A stretch of DNA of 64,000 nucleotides from Psychrobacter aquaticus CMS 56 (lineage in GTDB: Bacteria > Pseudomonadota > Gammaproteobacteria > Pseudomonadales > Moraxellaceae), in contig NZ_AUSW01000034.1 in assembly GCF_000471625.1 (NCBI RefSeq), positions 310,001 to 374,000 of the forward strand. Direction: 5' to 3'. The position numbers and the translations under genes are program-made. Below the pieces are notes generated by a model that had not been told where the DNA came from, searched no databases, and saw only the letters and a list, made by a program, of their open reading frames with translations. Shown piece by piece: positions 1 through 9,554 of this stretch (position 1 is the stretch's first letter; every line of letters starts with the position of its first letter).

Positions 1-1111
1 GATGATACTCACGCTGTATCAAACGATTCTCACTCTGTTTGGACTCGATGACTTTGTTGACTTCATAAATTTCATGTTGAAAAAGTGCACGGGTATCAGG
101 CACCAAATCATAATAGATAGAACGATGGGTCACTTGAATCGGCTTGGCTGCAGCCTTGAATAGGTTTACGACAGGCGTGCAAAACAGCTTGATACTACGG
201 CTACTTAACTGCTGTAGGTTTTTTAAGCGAATGCTGTTTTTTTTATCAAATTTAAAATAGCATCGAATCTCAAAACCACTACTGTCAATTTTTAAATCAG
301 GGCAAGTAGACCCAAGATTCAGGCGTAAAAAGTTAAATTTCTCTGGAAAATAAAAGTACTCTTTTAATAAAGCAGAGGCAGCGTTGCTCACCCGATGGCT
401 AGGGAGTATTTGCTGCTCAGGGTTAAATCCTATAATCTCAAACGGACTACCCGCTACCTTATTGACTTGTCTGCCATAAATATGGGTTTGTTTAACATCA
501 CACCATAGTAAGTCCCATAAACTGGTGCCTTGGCTAGCATCTTCGTCTATATACAAATCTAGTGAATGACTCAATAACGCTTGATAATCAAAACTGGGAT
601 TAAGACCTTTAAACTTAATACTGATGCAGCCATTGAGCAATCCGTGCTGATTGTCATACACTTCTTGGCGTGTCTCAAAGCTGACGCTATCTATCTGTAG
701 CGGTAGCAAGGCAACGTCTTGGGTTGATTGAAATTGGCAAGGCGTACCATTTATTTTTTGGGTGGTAAACACACTTTGTTTGGGAACTAAAACCGATTCA
801 CTCATCGCATTACCCTGTACGCCCAGATTGAACTGCGCGATAGAAACAGAGGGAAAAGGCTTTAAATAGTCGGGATAGACGACTTCCAATAAAGACTCTG
901 TAAAATCAGCATAAGAATCATCCAGCTTTTTATTAATACGTGCACTGATCAGCGAAAAAGCCTGTATCAACCGCTCAATATGCGGGTCATCTACCGTATC
1001 GTGTCCCATCAATAGTCGATTGGCTATTTTGGGATATTTTTTGGCAAATTCTTTTGACTGTTTATTAAACAGGCTAAGCTCATGCTCAAAATAAGGAAGT
1101 AGACTGTCCAT
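1..1111 (-). CDS. tssF: T6SS baseplate subunit TssF, partial (3' end beyond window)
   Basis: The reading frame is open from an ATG at 1111 to the left edge, so only the first 370 or so residues are present. The N-terminus reads MDSLLPYFEHELSLFNKQSK, followed by KKYPKIANRLLMG, DDPHIERLIQAFSLI and SLLEVVYPDYLKPFPS. This is the characteristic start of TssF/ImpG/VasA. TssF forms the T6SS baseplate wedge with TssE, TssG and TssK. It lies 52 bases downstream of tssE in the same leftward operon, the usual order. tssG is expected just beyond the window. Confidence 0.95.
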   Translation of the reverse strand, partial: MDSLLPYFEHELSLFNKQSKEFAKKYPKIANRLLMGHDTVDDPHIERLIQAFSLISARINKKLDDSYADFTESLLEVVYPDYLKPFPSVSIAQFNLGVQGNAMSESVLVPKQSVFTTQKINGTPCQFQSTQDVALLPLQIDSVSFETRQEVYDNQHGLLNGCISIKFKGLNPSFDYQALLSHSLDLYIDEDASQGTSLWDLLWCDVKQTHIYGRQVNKVAGSPFEIIGFNPEQQILPSHRVSNAASALLKEYFYFPEKFNFLRLNLGSTCPDLKIDSSGFEIRCYFKFDKKNSIRLKNLQQLSSRSIKLFCTPVVNLFKAAAKPIQVTHRSIYYDLVPDTRALFQHEIYEVNKVIESKQSENRLIQREYH

Positions 1112-1163
1112 GATGCCTCAATATAGTTATCGCTGAACTGTGCAATTTGAGCGGCGATATTGG

Positions 1164-1661
1164 TTATTTTATTAAGTAACGTTGAGAGCTTGGCTCAAAG
1201 AACGCATCGAAACTGACCAACTCTTGGGCTGGGTAAACCTTCAGCAAAGCTTCAATAGAGAAACAAAGCTGATTGACATCAACGGCTCCAATATCTAACG
1301 ATACTCGAACGTTTTTTAATCGTGTGTCTTGTTGCTCTACGGTTCGTGCGATTTGTCGGCAAATATAGTCACAGTCAGCAGGATTGGCACTGCTTAGCCC
1401 TACAAAATCTAATATGCCAAAATTCAATATTGATGAGCGCACATGTTGATAAGATTGCAGCTTGTTAGACACCACACAGCGTGTATTTAACAAAGACTCC
1501 AAATCTTGCGCGACCGAAGACTTTAATTCATCAATATTAAGACGACGAACAACGAGCTCATGCGCTAAATGACGAGGCTGCTCATCAAATAGCTGTTCAA
1601 ACAAGTTCGGGCGAAACCCCACTTCTTTAGCAGCGTAGTTCATTGATACAGTCACTCCCAT
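1164..1661 (-). CDS. tssE: T6SS baseplate subunit TssE (gp25-like)
   Basis: A 165-residue gp25/TssE-family protein. Family features seen are the N-terminal SLFEQL-like segment (NLFEQLFDEQP), the region ESLLNTRCVVSN, and the stretch SILNFGILDFVGLSS that corresponds to the conserved S.xNyGlpd motif. TssE is the phage T4 gp25 homologue that links the baseplate to sheath assembly. It lies between hcp and tssF. The ATG at 1661 is used; an internal Met (residue 7) is also possible. Confidence 0.93.
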   Translation of the reverse strand: MGVTVSMNYAAKEVGFRPNLFEQLFDEQPRHLAHELVVRRLNIDELKSSVAQDLESLLNTRCVVSNKLQSYQHVRSSILNFGILDFVGLSSANPADCDYICRQIARTVEQQDTRLKNVRVSLDIGAVDVNQLCFSIEALLKVYPAQELVSFDAFFEPSSQRYLIK

Positions 1662-1742
1662 TTAAAAAGTAAAAAAGAAAGGCCTAGATATAAACCTTTC
1701 TTTCTTGGCACAATGAATAGACAACACCTGAGACGACCTACC

Positions 1743-2246
1743 TTAAGCGGTATATGTAGCAGTGTTGTTGGCTAGCGACCATTTCTTAGTGACTGCGCCT
1801 TTAGCAGTACCATCGATGTCTTGCTGCGTATAAGTCCACTCAACTGCGGCATACTTGATACCAACTTTTTCGATTGGTACGCCTTCTGAACGTACAGTAG
1901 GCTCAACACTAGCGATAAGGGCATGTTTAAGCTTTATTTCAAGATATTTAACACGCTTATCACCGTTGGCACGATAAAAATCAATTTGAATTTCATCAAA
2001 AGTGTAGCCAGCAGAACACGCTTCCCATAGCTTCGGGCTAGTCGAGTCCAAATCTTTCATAAACGTCATATCAGAATGTTCACAACGCTCAGAAGTATGG
2101 CCGCCAACGCTACTTGCTGTCGCGGACTTTGGCTGACGAATTAAGTGATCCCATGTATTTACTTCAAGCCAGCCTTTATGCTCGCTATCACGAGACTCGC
2201 CATCAATTTTGTATTTACCACGGAACTGAATATAAATATCTTTCAT
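1743..2246 (-). CDS. hcp: T6SS inner tube protein Hcp (TssD)
   Basis: A 167-residue Hcp/TssD protein. It starts MKDIYIQFRGKYKIDGESRD, includes the conserved hexamer-loop region (SEHKGWLEVNTWDHLIRQP) and ends in the typical beta strand WTYTQQDIDGTAKGAVTKKWSLANN. Hcp hexamers stack into the expelled tube inside the TssBC sheath and can chaperone effectors. It sits between tssC and tssE with A+T-rich gaps, as usual for this highly expressed gene. Confidence 0.95.
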   Translation of the reverse strand: MKDIYIQFRGKYKIDGESRDSEHKGWLEVNTWDHLIRQPKSATASSVGGHTSERCEHSDMTFMKDLDSTSPKLWEACSAGYTFDEIQIDFYRANGDKRVKYLEIKLKHALIASVEPTVRSEGVPIEKVGIKYAAVEWTYTQQDIDGTAKGAVTKKWSLANNTATYTA

Positions 2247-2296
2247 ATATCACATACCTTCTTTTAGGAGATTTAACGTTTGATTTTAATAAACGA

Positions 2297-3787
2297 TCAG
2301 CTGTTGCTAGCCTGCGGCAGTTGAGTGACCAGACGCAAAGAAACAGACAATTCGTCAAGTTGAAAGTGTGGTCTTAAGAAAACCACTGACTTGTAGACAC
2401 CAGGCTTACCCGGTACTTCTACAACTTGTACAGAAGCTTCACGCAGTGGGTACTGGGCTTTTGCTTCTTGTGAGGCTCCGTCATCTAGCAAGACATAACG
2501 AGAAATCCAGTCATTCAAAAATGATTCAACATTGCCAGGTGCTAAGAAACTACCAACCTTGTCGCGCATCATTGCTTTTAGATAATGAGCAATACGCGAG
2601 ACCGCCATGATGTATTGCAACTGGGTCGATAGCACCGCATTGGCATTGGCATCATCATTTTGATATGTTTTGGCTTTTTGCACTGATTGCGCCCCAAAGA
2701 AGGCAGCATAATTGGTATTTTTGCAATGAACTAATGGAATAAAACCCAAGTCACTTAACTCTTTTTCGCGGCGATCAGTAATAGATATCTCAGTTGGACA
2801 CTTGAGCGCCAAATCCCCTTCATCCGTCTTAAAAGTATGGACAGGCAAGTTCTCTACCAAACCACCTCCTTCAACACCGCGAATGGCAGCACACCAACGA
2901 TAATCAGAAAAAGCTGAGGTCAAACGCGAAGCAAAAGCATAAGCAGCATTGACCCATAGATAATCGCTGTGATCATTGCCAGAAACTTCTTCGGTAAAAT
3001 TAAAGCCTTCAACCACGGTTCCGTCTTTAGGATCATAAGGCAGACGCCCTAGGAAACTAGGAACAGTAAGCGCAACGTAGCGGGCATCTTCTGACTGTCT
3101 AAACGCACGCCAACGTATGTATTCAGCCGTTTCAAATATCTTTGATAGGTCGCGAGGGCGACCAATGTCAGTAAACGAATCCAGTCCAAACATCTCAGCG
3201 GATGCGGCCGATACAAAAGGTGCGTGAGCAGCAGCAGCGACATGAGACAATTGCTCAAGCAGGTACATATCAGAATTTTGGCGAGTAAATTCAAAATCAC
3301 CAACAATGGCAGCATATGGCTCACCACCGAAGCTACCAAACTCTTCTTCGTAGATTTTTTTGAACAATGTGCTTTGATCAAAATCTATTGAAGACTGAAA
3401 GTCTTTGGTAAGCTCATGCTTAGTGGTATTCATCATGCGTATTTTCAGCATGGACTCTGATGGCGTTTGGCTACATAGATAATGCAGACCGCGCCAACTA
3501 GACTCCAGTTTCTGAAACTCAGGTGCGTGCATGACTGTCGTCAATTGCTTAGATATGAGCGCGTCGATCTGTGCAATACGGGCGTCAATGGATGCGGCTA
3601 AGTTATCTGATAACGTCACTGTACCTTGCATGACCTCATTAGCCAGCTCAGCGATTTGTGACTTCGCGCGATTTTTTTCGTCATCGGATTTAGCAACGTT
3701 ACTCTTATTAACGATTTCTTCGAGCAAATCATAACTTTCGCTATTTGACGAGTCCGCTACTATATTCTGCTGGGCTTGGGCGTTCAT
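2297..3787 (-). CDS. tssC: T6SS contractile sheath large subunit TssC
   Basis: A 496-residue protein with the TssC/VipB signature: LDALISKQLTTVMHAPEFQ-type N-terminal helix (here IAQIDALISKQL...HAPEFQKLESSWRGLHYL), the GDFEF motif, LGRLPY, and ending in the conserved C-terminal strand region VYKSVVFLRPHFQLDELSVSLRLV. Together with TssB it forms the cytoplasmic contractile sheath. Full length for the family. The start lies only 3 bases after the tssB stop, indicating translational coupling. Confidence 0.97.
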   Translation of the reverse strand: MNAQAQQNIVADSSNSESYDLLEEIVNKSNVAKSDDEKNRAKSQIAELANEVMQGTVTLSDNLAASIDARIAQIDALISKQLTTVMHAPEFQKLESSWRGLHYLCSQTPSESMLKIRMMNTTKHELTKDFQSSIDFDQSTLFKKIYEEEFGSFGGEPYAAIVGDFEFTRQNSDMYLLEQLSHVAAAAHAPFVSAASAEMFGLDSFTDIGRPRDLSKIFETAEYIRWRAFRQSEDARYVALTVPSFLGRLPYDPKDGTVVEGFNFTEEVSGNDHSDYLWVNAAYAFASRLTSAFSDYRWCAAIRGVEGGGLVENLPVHTFKTDEGDLALKCPTEISITDRREKELSDLGFIPLVHCKNTNYAAFFGAQSVQKAKTYQNDDANANAVLSTQLQYIMAVSRIAHYLKAMMRDKVGSFLAPGNVESFLNDWISRYVLLDDGASQEAKAQYPLREASVQVVEVPGKPGVYKSVVFLRPHFQLDELSVSLRLVTQLPQASNS

Positions 3788-3790
3788 CGT

Positions 3791-4303
3791 TTAATCCTCA
3801 CCATCAGTTTGGTTTTGTTCTGCCATTTTTTTAACTTGTTCTGTGTTTTTGAGTACATCGTCCAACAAGTCTTCAAGCTTTTCATTGGCTGATATCTTGT
3901 TGCGTAAATCCGCTAAACGATCGCGCGCTTGTACTAATTGTTTTAACGGCTCAATCTGATTAGCCACCGCTTCTGGACGAAAATCATCGATACTATTGAA
4001 CGCCAAATCAACTGCAAACTCGCCACCTTTATCACTTAAATCGTTACTAACACGGAAGTTCGCACGCGGCGCAAGACCGGACATCACCTCGTCAAAAGTA
4101 TCCAAATCCACTTCGACGAACTTTTTGTCTTTAAAGCGTGGTTGTTCCAGCTTAGAGTCTCCTGAGAACTCTCCTAGTACGCCAACAACAAAAGGGATTT
4201 CCTTTGTTTCTATCGAATCACCAACTTCGACATCATAGGTAAGATGCACCCGAGGGGCGCGTACTTTTGCAATTTTCTTCTGCACACTGTCTTGATTTGC
4301 CAT
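3791..4303 (-). CDS. tssB: T6SS contractile sheath small subunit TssB
   Basis: A 170-residue TssB/VipA protein. Visible family features are KIAKVRAPRVHLTYDVEVGD near the N-terminus, the PFVVGVLGEFSG strand, and KFVEVDLDTFDEVMSGLAPRANFRV. It interlocks with TssC to build the sheath. It is the first core T6SS gene of this leftward run; the two exported TPR-like genes lie upstream after a 171-base gap. Confidence 0.96.
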   Translation of the reverse strand: MANQDSVQKKIAKVRAPRVHLTYDVEVGDSIETKEIPFVVGVLGEFSGDSKLEQPRFKDKKFVEVDLDTFDEVMSGLAPRANFRVSNDLSDKGGEFAVDLAFNSIDDFRPEAVANQIEPLKQLVQARDRLADLRNKISANEKLEDLLDDVLKNTEQVKKMAEQNQTDGED

Positions 4304-4474
4304 AATAAGTTACCTCAGCAATGTCTAGTTTCAACGCAATATACTGAATGGATCAGTGGATTTGCCGTTGTTGTTTCTGGGGGATGAAGGTTTGGTCGGT
4401 TGGCGCACAGACTTGGCTTTTGGCGCTGGTCGTGACGGTTGTTTTGCGACTGCTTTTCTTTTAGTAGGAGTCGT

Positions 4475-5119
4475 TTATTTTTTTACAAACGTACGACGCT
4501 GAGCTTTTGATTTGCTTTTTGTTTTAGCACTTCTAGGTTTGACAACGGGCGCTGGCGGCTTCGGCAAAGACTCATCGTAATTAAAACCATAAATGTCACC
4601 ATATATTTTACTTAGCGCGTACTGATATTCTTTCAAAAATGCCGCATCAACCTCATCCGTCAAATAGTCGGATTGCAATTGGCTTTGAGAGACAATAGCA
4701 CTGCTGTTTAGTAGTATCTTTTTCAGCTCAGAAGTGCTTTGACCCAGATCAATTGCCTCACTGGCTGCATAGACAGCGTAAGCATGATAACCATGGTCAG
4801 AGTAAATCTGTGCCAAGATCTCCCATGCTAGAGAATCCTTTGGATTGCTAGCCAGTCTTTGATTTAACTCTACAATTAATTGCTGAAGTTGCGGTGATTG
4901 GGTGTCAGCGTTTTTGAGCGCAGCAAATTGATTGACGATGCTAGAATCTGGATCTTTTTCTTGAATTACAAGCTCACTATGCGCTGTACTCATCACTGAG
5001 CCCATGATAAACAGACCCGCCAAGAGTGCTTTAGGTAGCTTAAAACTGGCCTTGATACTGCTTTTGATACTGGTCATCGTAAGTCGGTGCTCGCCATTAT
5101 TAGTATGAAGTAAACACAT
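4475..5119 (-). CDS. exported TPR-like protein of the T6SS cluster, possibly C-terminally truncated
   Basis: 214 residues from the ATG at 5119, or 200 from an ATG at 5077 (MTSIKSSIKASF), which would put the hydrophobic segment LLAGLFIMGSVMSTAHS closer to the N-terminus as a signal peptide. Residues about 65-135 look like tetratricopeptide helices (NPKDSLAWEILAQIYSDHGYHAYAVY...). The tail is rich in Pro, Lys, Arg and Ser. The TAA stop at 4475 is followed in frame by 47 more codons of the same Lys/Pro/Ser-rich character before the next stop at about 4334. No named T6SS role is known to me; the position beside tssB suggests a cell-envelope accessory. Confidence 0.7.
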   Translation of the reverse strand: MCLLHTNNGEHRLTMTSIKSSIKASFKLPKALLAGLFIMGSVMSTAHSELVIQEKDPDSSIVNQFAALKNADTQSPQLQQLIVELNQRLASNPKDSLAWEILAQIYSDHGYHAYAVYAASEAIDLGQSTSELKKILLNSSAIVSQSQLQSDYLTDEVDAAFLKEYQYALSKIYGDIYGFNYDESLPKPPAPVVKPRSAKTKSKSKAQRRTFVKK

Positions 5120-5137
5120 CTATCTACTTAAAATTTT

Positions 5138-5587
5138 TTAATTAGATGTATTAATTGAGGTTGTGATATTGGTCAATGTTTCTTTGAACGTTGCCTTATC
5201 ACTATCATTCATTAATGCATTATCGTGATAAGCGTCAATATTGCTCTCCATCACCTTAACTGCTGAAAGCATGGCAATCTGCCGCGCTTCTACCATTTGA
5301 TTATCCATACTCAGAGCTTCGTTAGCGGCTCTTAATGCCCGTGCATAGCGCTTTGCTTTATAGTTATCTTCAGCGATAGTCATCCACGTTGCAGGACTGC
5401 GTTGATTAGCGGCACCAGACAGATACGTGAGTGACGGCTCACTCAATTGTTTGACCGTGGTCTGGCTTATTGTATTTGGTTTGTTTCCCTCGGCAGTCGT
5501 GCTGCAACCCGTTATCAACGAAGCCACGTTGAGCACGACCGTTAGCAAACCTACTGTCTTAAGTTTAGTGCGATAAATAGGATTCAT
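5138..5587 (-). CDS. T6SS-linked lipoprotein with TPR-like region
   Basis: 149 residues with a lipoprotein signal peptide: basic start (MNPIYRTKLK), hydrophobic core and lipobox LITGC with Cys28 as the predicted lipidated residue. The mature part includes a TPR-like helix pair (NYKAKRYARALRAANEALSMDNQMVEAR). It starts the leftward T6SS operon, 18 bases before the next exported protein. A role like TssJ (outer-membrane lipoprotein) is conceivable from position, but the fold looks helical and not TssJ-like, so no function is assigned. Confidence 0.7.
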   Translation of the reverse strand: MNPIYRTKLKTVGLLTVVLNVASLITGCSTTAEGNKPNTISQTTVKQLSEPSLTYLSGAANQRSPATWMTIAEDNYKAKRYARALRAANEALSMDNQMVEARQIAMLSAVKVMESNIDAYHDNALMNDSDKATFKETLTNITTSINTSN

Positions 5588-5798
5588 AAATACAGTGTCA
5601 TCACTAAAAACATAAAAAATATTGAAAGAAGAAAAATTCTAACTAAAGTCTGCTAAGTATGTAAAATTCATTGGATTGATTATACATATACTTGACGATA
5701 TTTCAATAAACTCTATAATTTTCTTAGTAAATAATTTAGAAAAACTCCTACTCAAGCCATTTTCTTGGTATAAAACAAGCAGTAACGGTAGCTCCCTT

Positions 5799-8789
5799 AT
5801 GCCTTCTCAGACCAATCGTCTACATAAAATGACCGTTCACACCCATAATCTAGGTAAAAATATCTTTTACCCTGTCGCATTTTCTGGGTTAAGTGGTATT
5901 AATCAAATCGAAAAAATTGACATACTAGTGTTTGGTTATATTTTTTTAGACTCGAACGCTTGTTTATCATTAATAGGATCGCCCCTATGTTTAACTACGC
6001 TATCAGCCAATCGCACACCTACGCACCGTACAGGACTCATTAAAGAGATTAATTACCAGCATTCAGATGGAGCAATGCATTTCTACGCTTTAGATATTGT
6101 CAGTCCTGATTGGCAATTGACGCAGTCCATACATACTCGCAATTTTCTCAACCAATCTACTCTCGATATCATGGCCACTATCCTTGGCGATTATGATATG
6201 AAATGGCAGGTGTCTGAAACCTTGTTGTCATCAGATTGCTTATCCATGCCATTACCTATGCGGACCCAGTTGGACGTCAGTGACTATGACTTTATCACTG
6301 GACTGCTCGCAGATATTGGGGTATCTACCTTGTGGGTATCAGGTGATTCTATTGATGAGCTTGGCACGTGGTGGCTGATGAGTGGTTTGGATGAGATTGA
6401 ACGACTACCACTGAACTACAGCTATGCCCAATCTTCGATGCAGTCAGGTCAAGACAGTGTCAGTACGCTACAAATGAATACGAAGCAACTTGGTAGTCGT
6501 ACGGTGAGAGTACAGGCAGACGGTTTAGCAACTGATACCATCTATGAAGGTCAAGCGGTAGACGAGTCGCCCTTAGCGATGGATGACACCACAGTGTTAC
6601 TCGCTGCCCCTTCTCGGGTGAGCAGTGACGAAGCTGCCACCAAGCTTGCTGAACAGTGGATTCAAGCCAATAACTGTCAACGCGAAACCTATCACGCCAG
6701 TGGTGCCATGCGTGGCCTGATGAGCGGCAGTCCAGTGAGCATCCATAATTTACCATCCATTGGTAGCCTATCTACTCATTGTATAGCCACGACAATGATC
6801 GGTATCGAACCCGATAACGATAGCGTCTCTTATCATCATCAAGTATTTATCAAAGAATGGTTAGACCAGACAGTACCTTACACCCAATGCCATATAAAGA
6901 ACACCAATGCTACTTTTATACCTGAATACGCCTACGACATTGCTCGTAACACTGGCGTTTGGATATCAGCCACTCTATTAGATGTATCAACCCCTTACTG
7001 CCCATATCCTAGTACCTCAGCCTTTGTCAGCAGTAGCTATACAGGTCTGACTCAAGCCCGTACAGGTAATGCAAGCTCGTCTACCTCCCCCAGCTATGCA
7101 TCCCGAATCACCGATGACTCTCTACAACAAACCATCACCACCCCTGTTTGGTCTGGTATCAGTGATCATGACGATGGCACCACCCCACCCCTGCGTTCAT
7201 TACAATTGTCCTCAGGTGCAACCCACGGTTGGCAGTTTGCTCCGCGTCTCGGACAGTCGGTTCTGCTTAGCCACTGGTACGGTGATATCGACAGTCCGGT
7301 GATTAGCCGATCCCTGTATGACGGTATTGGTATGGGTGATGCTGATGACAAAGATGTCACTACTCGTGATTCTGGGCTGTCCAATCGGCACAATCTACAA
7401 GGCGGATCATCGCCACGGTGGCATGGCAATGGTTTGGGTCACTCGCAAATCAGTGATGATGATACACACAGTGGCTGGCTATCAGGTATTGCTCAGTATG
7501 GACTCAGCTCAGACTCTGAGGTGACATTAAGCTTTGATGATACGCCAAACAAAGTCGGACTCCAGTGGACGGTGAATACTGAGTCACATGCCAATGTCCA
7601 GAATCCAACTATCACAGATATTGCCGCCTTCTCAGTTAATGAAAACGTATTAGAACTCGGTGTGTTACGTCATCGCTTTAGCAATCATCAATCAAGTGAT
7701 AGCGGTCAAGGAATCAATGTCGCAACCGATCATGGACTACAAATTACTGGAGAAACAGGTGTGCTGCTCTCTACTTTTGGTGTCCATCACAGCCAATCAG
7801 AACATGAGTCGGCATGGGTCAATGACGCAGGACAACAGCAGCTTAAACTGGGTGCTGGACTGAGTGAAACCTTTACAGACGCTAAACAGGCACATCTGCA
7901 ATCAACACAAGCACTTAATAGTGCTTGCCAATCGATAGATGCTTTTAAGACCACAGCCCAAGTGATAGACGAAACCCTAAATACAGAAGTCTTAGGTGCG
8001 CCCGATGTGCTACTGGTCAGCAAAGACAGTATTCTCGCATCAAGTAGCAATACCCTTTGGACAGCAAAGACCATTGTGAGGCAAGCCGGCAGCACGCAGT
8101 CGGATGTGGTGGCAGGCAATTATATGCTGACGGCAGACCGTATTGATTCACTCTCTGGAGTTGGTGGTCAAGCCAACTTATCAGGACTACATATCAGTGC
8201 CAACAGAGAACCTCTCGGTATTCAGGCGCAAGGTGGTGAGCTGCAATTACACAGTCAGCAAGGTATGAAGATTGGTAGTGAGTCAGGACAAGTGAATGTG
8301 TCGAGTCCAAAGCGGATTAAGCTACAAACAGGCGCGGGTGCTTCTATCACTATAGATGACAGCGGAATTAAGCTAGTGTGCCCAGGAACGATTAAAGTTC
8401 AGGCGGTGAAGAAGGAATTATTGAGTGGAGGTAAAGTTAACGCGCCAGTGATTGCTTTACCAACTTCTGGGTTATTTAGTAAGGCGTTTGATCTCAAAAA
8501 ACTTATTCCTCAAGACCTCATAGACCAAGGCATTAGCTATAAGCTTATCAATCATACAAGAGGCACAGAAATTGAAGGGAAGCTTGACGAAGAGGGTCAG
8601 ACATTAAGAGTGTTTGGGGATAAAGCTGAGAAAGTTGAGTTAGAACTTATTGGCAACGTGAACCATAAAGGAGAGATTAAAGCTATTGACGTATCAAATC
8701 AGATAAAGAGCGATCATTGCTCTATTGAAGATCTATTTGAAGATTGTGGTGATAATCATGCACATGATGAAGACGACTTTGGCTGTTAA
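5799..8789 (+). CDS. vgrG: T6SS spike protein VgrG (TssI) with DUF2345 and C-terminal extension
   Basis: The frame is open from a TTG at 5676, but the ATG at 5799 is preferred because VgrG homology begins right after it (KMTVHTHNLGKNIFYPVAFSGL); this gives 996 residues. The gp27/gp5-like body includes RSLYDGIG and NRHNLQGG, followed by a DUF2345 region (about residues 690-870, e.g. ANLSGLHISANRE, LQLHSQQGMKIGSESGQVNV). The last 90 residues (from LFSKAFDLKKLIPQDLIDQG) form a separate domain ending in an acidic His/Cys-rich tail. VgrG tips the Hcp tube and carries effectors; the tail is the likely adaptor for the gene downstream. Confidence 0.93.
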   Translation: MPSQTNRLHKMTVHTHNLGKNIFYPVAFSGLSGINQIEKIDILVFGYIFLDSNACLSLIGSPLCLTTLSANRTPTHRTGLIKEINYQHSDGAMHFYALDIVSPDWQLTQSIHTRNFLNQSTLDIMATILGDYDMKWQVSETLLSSDCLSMPLPMRTQLDVSDYDFITGLLADIGVSTLWVSGDSIDELGTWWLMSGLDEIERLPLNYSYAQSSMQSGQDSVSTLQMNTKQLGSRTVRVQADGLATDTIYEGQAVDESPLAMDDTTVLLAAPSRVSSDEAATKLAEQWIQANNCQRETYHASGAMRGLMSGSPVSIHNLPSIGSLSTHCIATTMIGIEPDNDSVSYHHQVFIKEWLDQTVPYTQCHIKNTNATFIPEYAYDIARNTGVWISATLLDVSTPYCPYPSTSAFVSSSYTGLTQARTGNASSSTSPSYASRITDDSLQQTITTPVWSGISDHDDGTTPPLRSLQLSSGATHGWQFAPRLGQSVLLSHWYGDIDSPVISRSLYDGIGMGDADDKDVTTRDSGLSNRHNLQGGSSPRWHGNGLGHSQISDDDTHSGWLSGIAQYGLSSDSEVTLSFDDTPNKVGLQWTVNTESHANVQNPTITDIAAFSVNENVLELGVLRHRFSNHQSSDSGQGINVATDHGLQITGETGVLLSTFGVHHSQSEHESAWVNDAGQQQLKLGAGLSETFTDAKQAHLQSTQALNSACQSIDAFKTTAQVIDETLNTEVLGAPDVLLVSKDSILASSSNTLWTAKTIVRQAGSTQSDVVAGNYMLTADRIDSLSGVGGQANLSGLHISANREPLGIQAQGGELQLHSQQGMKIGSESGQVNVSSPKRIKLQTGAGASITIDDSGIKLVCPGTIKVQAVKKELLSGGKVNAPVIALPTSGLFSKAFDLKKLIPQDLIDQGISYKLINHTRGTEIEGKLDEEGQTLRVFGDKAEKVELELIGNVNHKGEIKAIDVSNQIKSDHCSIEDLFEDCGDNHAHDEDDFGC

Positions 8790-8809
8790 ACTTCTTAATA
8801 GGATAATTT

Positions 8810-9553
8810 ATGTACTTATTTAAAGATAAAAATCTATGCTTTTTTTCAATATTCCTCTTCACGACACCATTCGTCAGTGTAGCTCAAACCACAAACGAAG
8901 AAGATTATCAAAGTTATATAGATAGCATACCTCGCGTTCAGCTCAAAATGATCGCTCCTTCACAAGATGAAGAGAACGAACCTTCAGAGCAAGCATATAC
9001 TTCAGATTCAATAAGTTATACCGATAAACTAAATAAAGAACTGGTAATCAATGAAGTTCCTTTTCGGTATGTAGATTATGAGTATGGCGATGGGAAATTC
9101 ACCACATACCCTTTTGAGTTAGTGAATGAGAAATTACCAACCGTAGAGGGTATTAACTCTAATTACGATAGTAAATATGACAAAGCATTTCAAAAAATGA
9201 TTTCTAAACTTGTCAGTCCTATTGATCTTACTAATAAGGAGCTTTATGCCATGGGATCACAGCAAGAAGGAGTATACATACAAGATATAAATACTGATAA
9301 AAAGTATGTATTTAATGAAATTTGCTTTGATAGTAAATGTGCTATAGGTCAAGTGTTCTATATTTTTGACCCCAAAAACTATGAAATGACAGGGATGCTC
9401 TATGATGGTTGTTCGTTTATTAAAAATAACATAACAGGTAAGGATCAACGTACTAAAGAACTATTACAAAAATATATCGATGTACAATGCCCTCTAGATT
9501 ATAGCTATGCTCCTAATGCTTGTAGAAAGCGATCAGCAATAGAGGAAAAATAA
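8810..9553 (+). CDS. secreted protein of unknown function, candidate effector immunity protein
   Basis: 247 residues with a clear signal peptide (hydrophobic CFFSIFLFTTPFVSVAQ, predicted cleavage after VAQ). The mature protein is A+T-rich in codon choice, with several Cys in the C-terminal half (ICFDSKCAIG, YDGCSF, DVQCPL, NACRKR) that could form periplasmic disulfides. I recognise no family. It lies 20 bases after vgrG and 1 base before the peptidoglycan-hydrolase effector, so it is co-transcribed. A periplasmic location next to a periplasm-acting effector fits an immunity protein, but this is inference from context. Confidence 0.75.
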   Translation: MYLFKDKNLCFFSIFLFTTPFVSVAQTTNEEDYQSYIDSIPRVQLKMIAPSQDEENEPSEQAYTSDSISYTDKLNKELVINEVPFRYVDYEYGDGKFTTYPFELVNEKLPTVEGINSNYDSKYDKAFQKMISKLVSPIDLTNKELYAMGSQQEGVYIQDINTDKKYVFNEICFDSKCAIGQVFYIFDPKNYEMTGMLYDGCSFIKNNITGKDQRTKELLQKYIDVQCPLDYSYAPNACRKRSAIEEK

Positions 9554-9554
9554 T

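Noticed and set aside
3049..3381. 110-codon frame inside tssC
   Set aside because: Leu-rich shadow of tssC in another frame.
5676..5798. 41 extra codons at the VgrG N-terminus
   Set aside because: They begin with TTG, lack a ribosome site and do not resemble VgrG, which begins right after the ATG at 5799.
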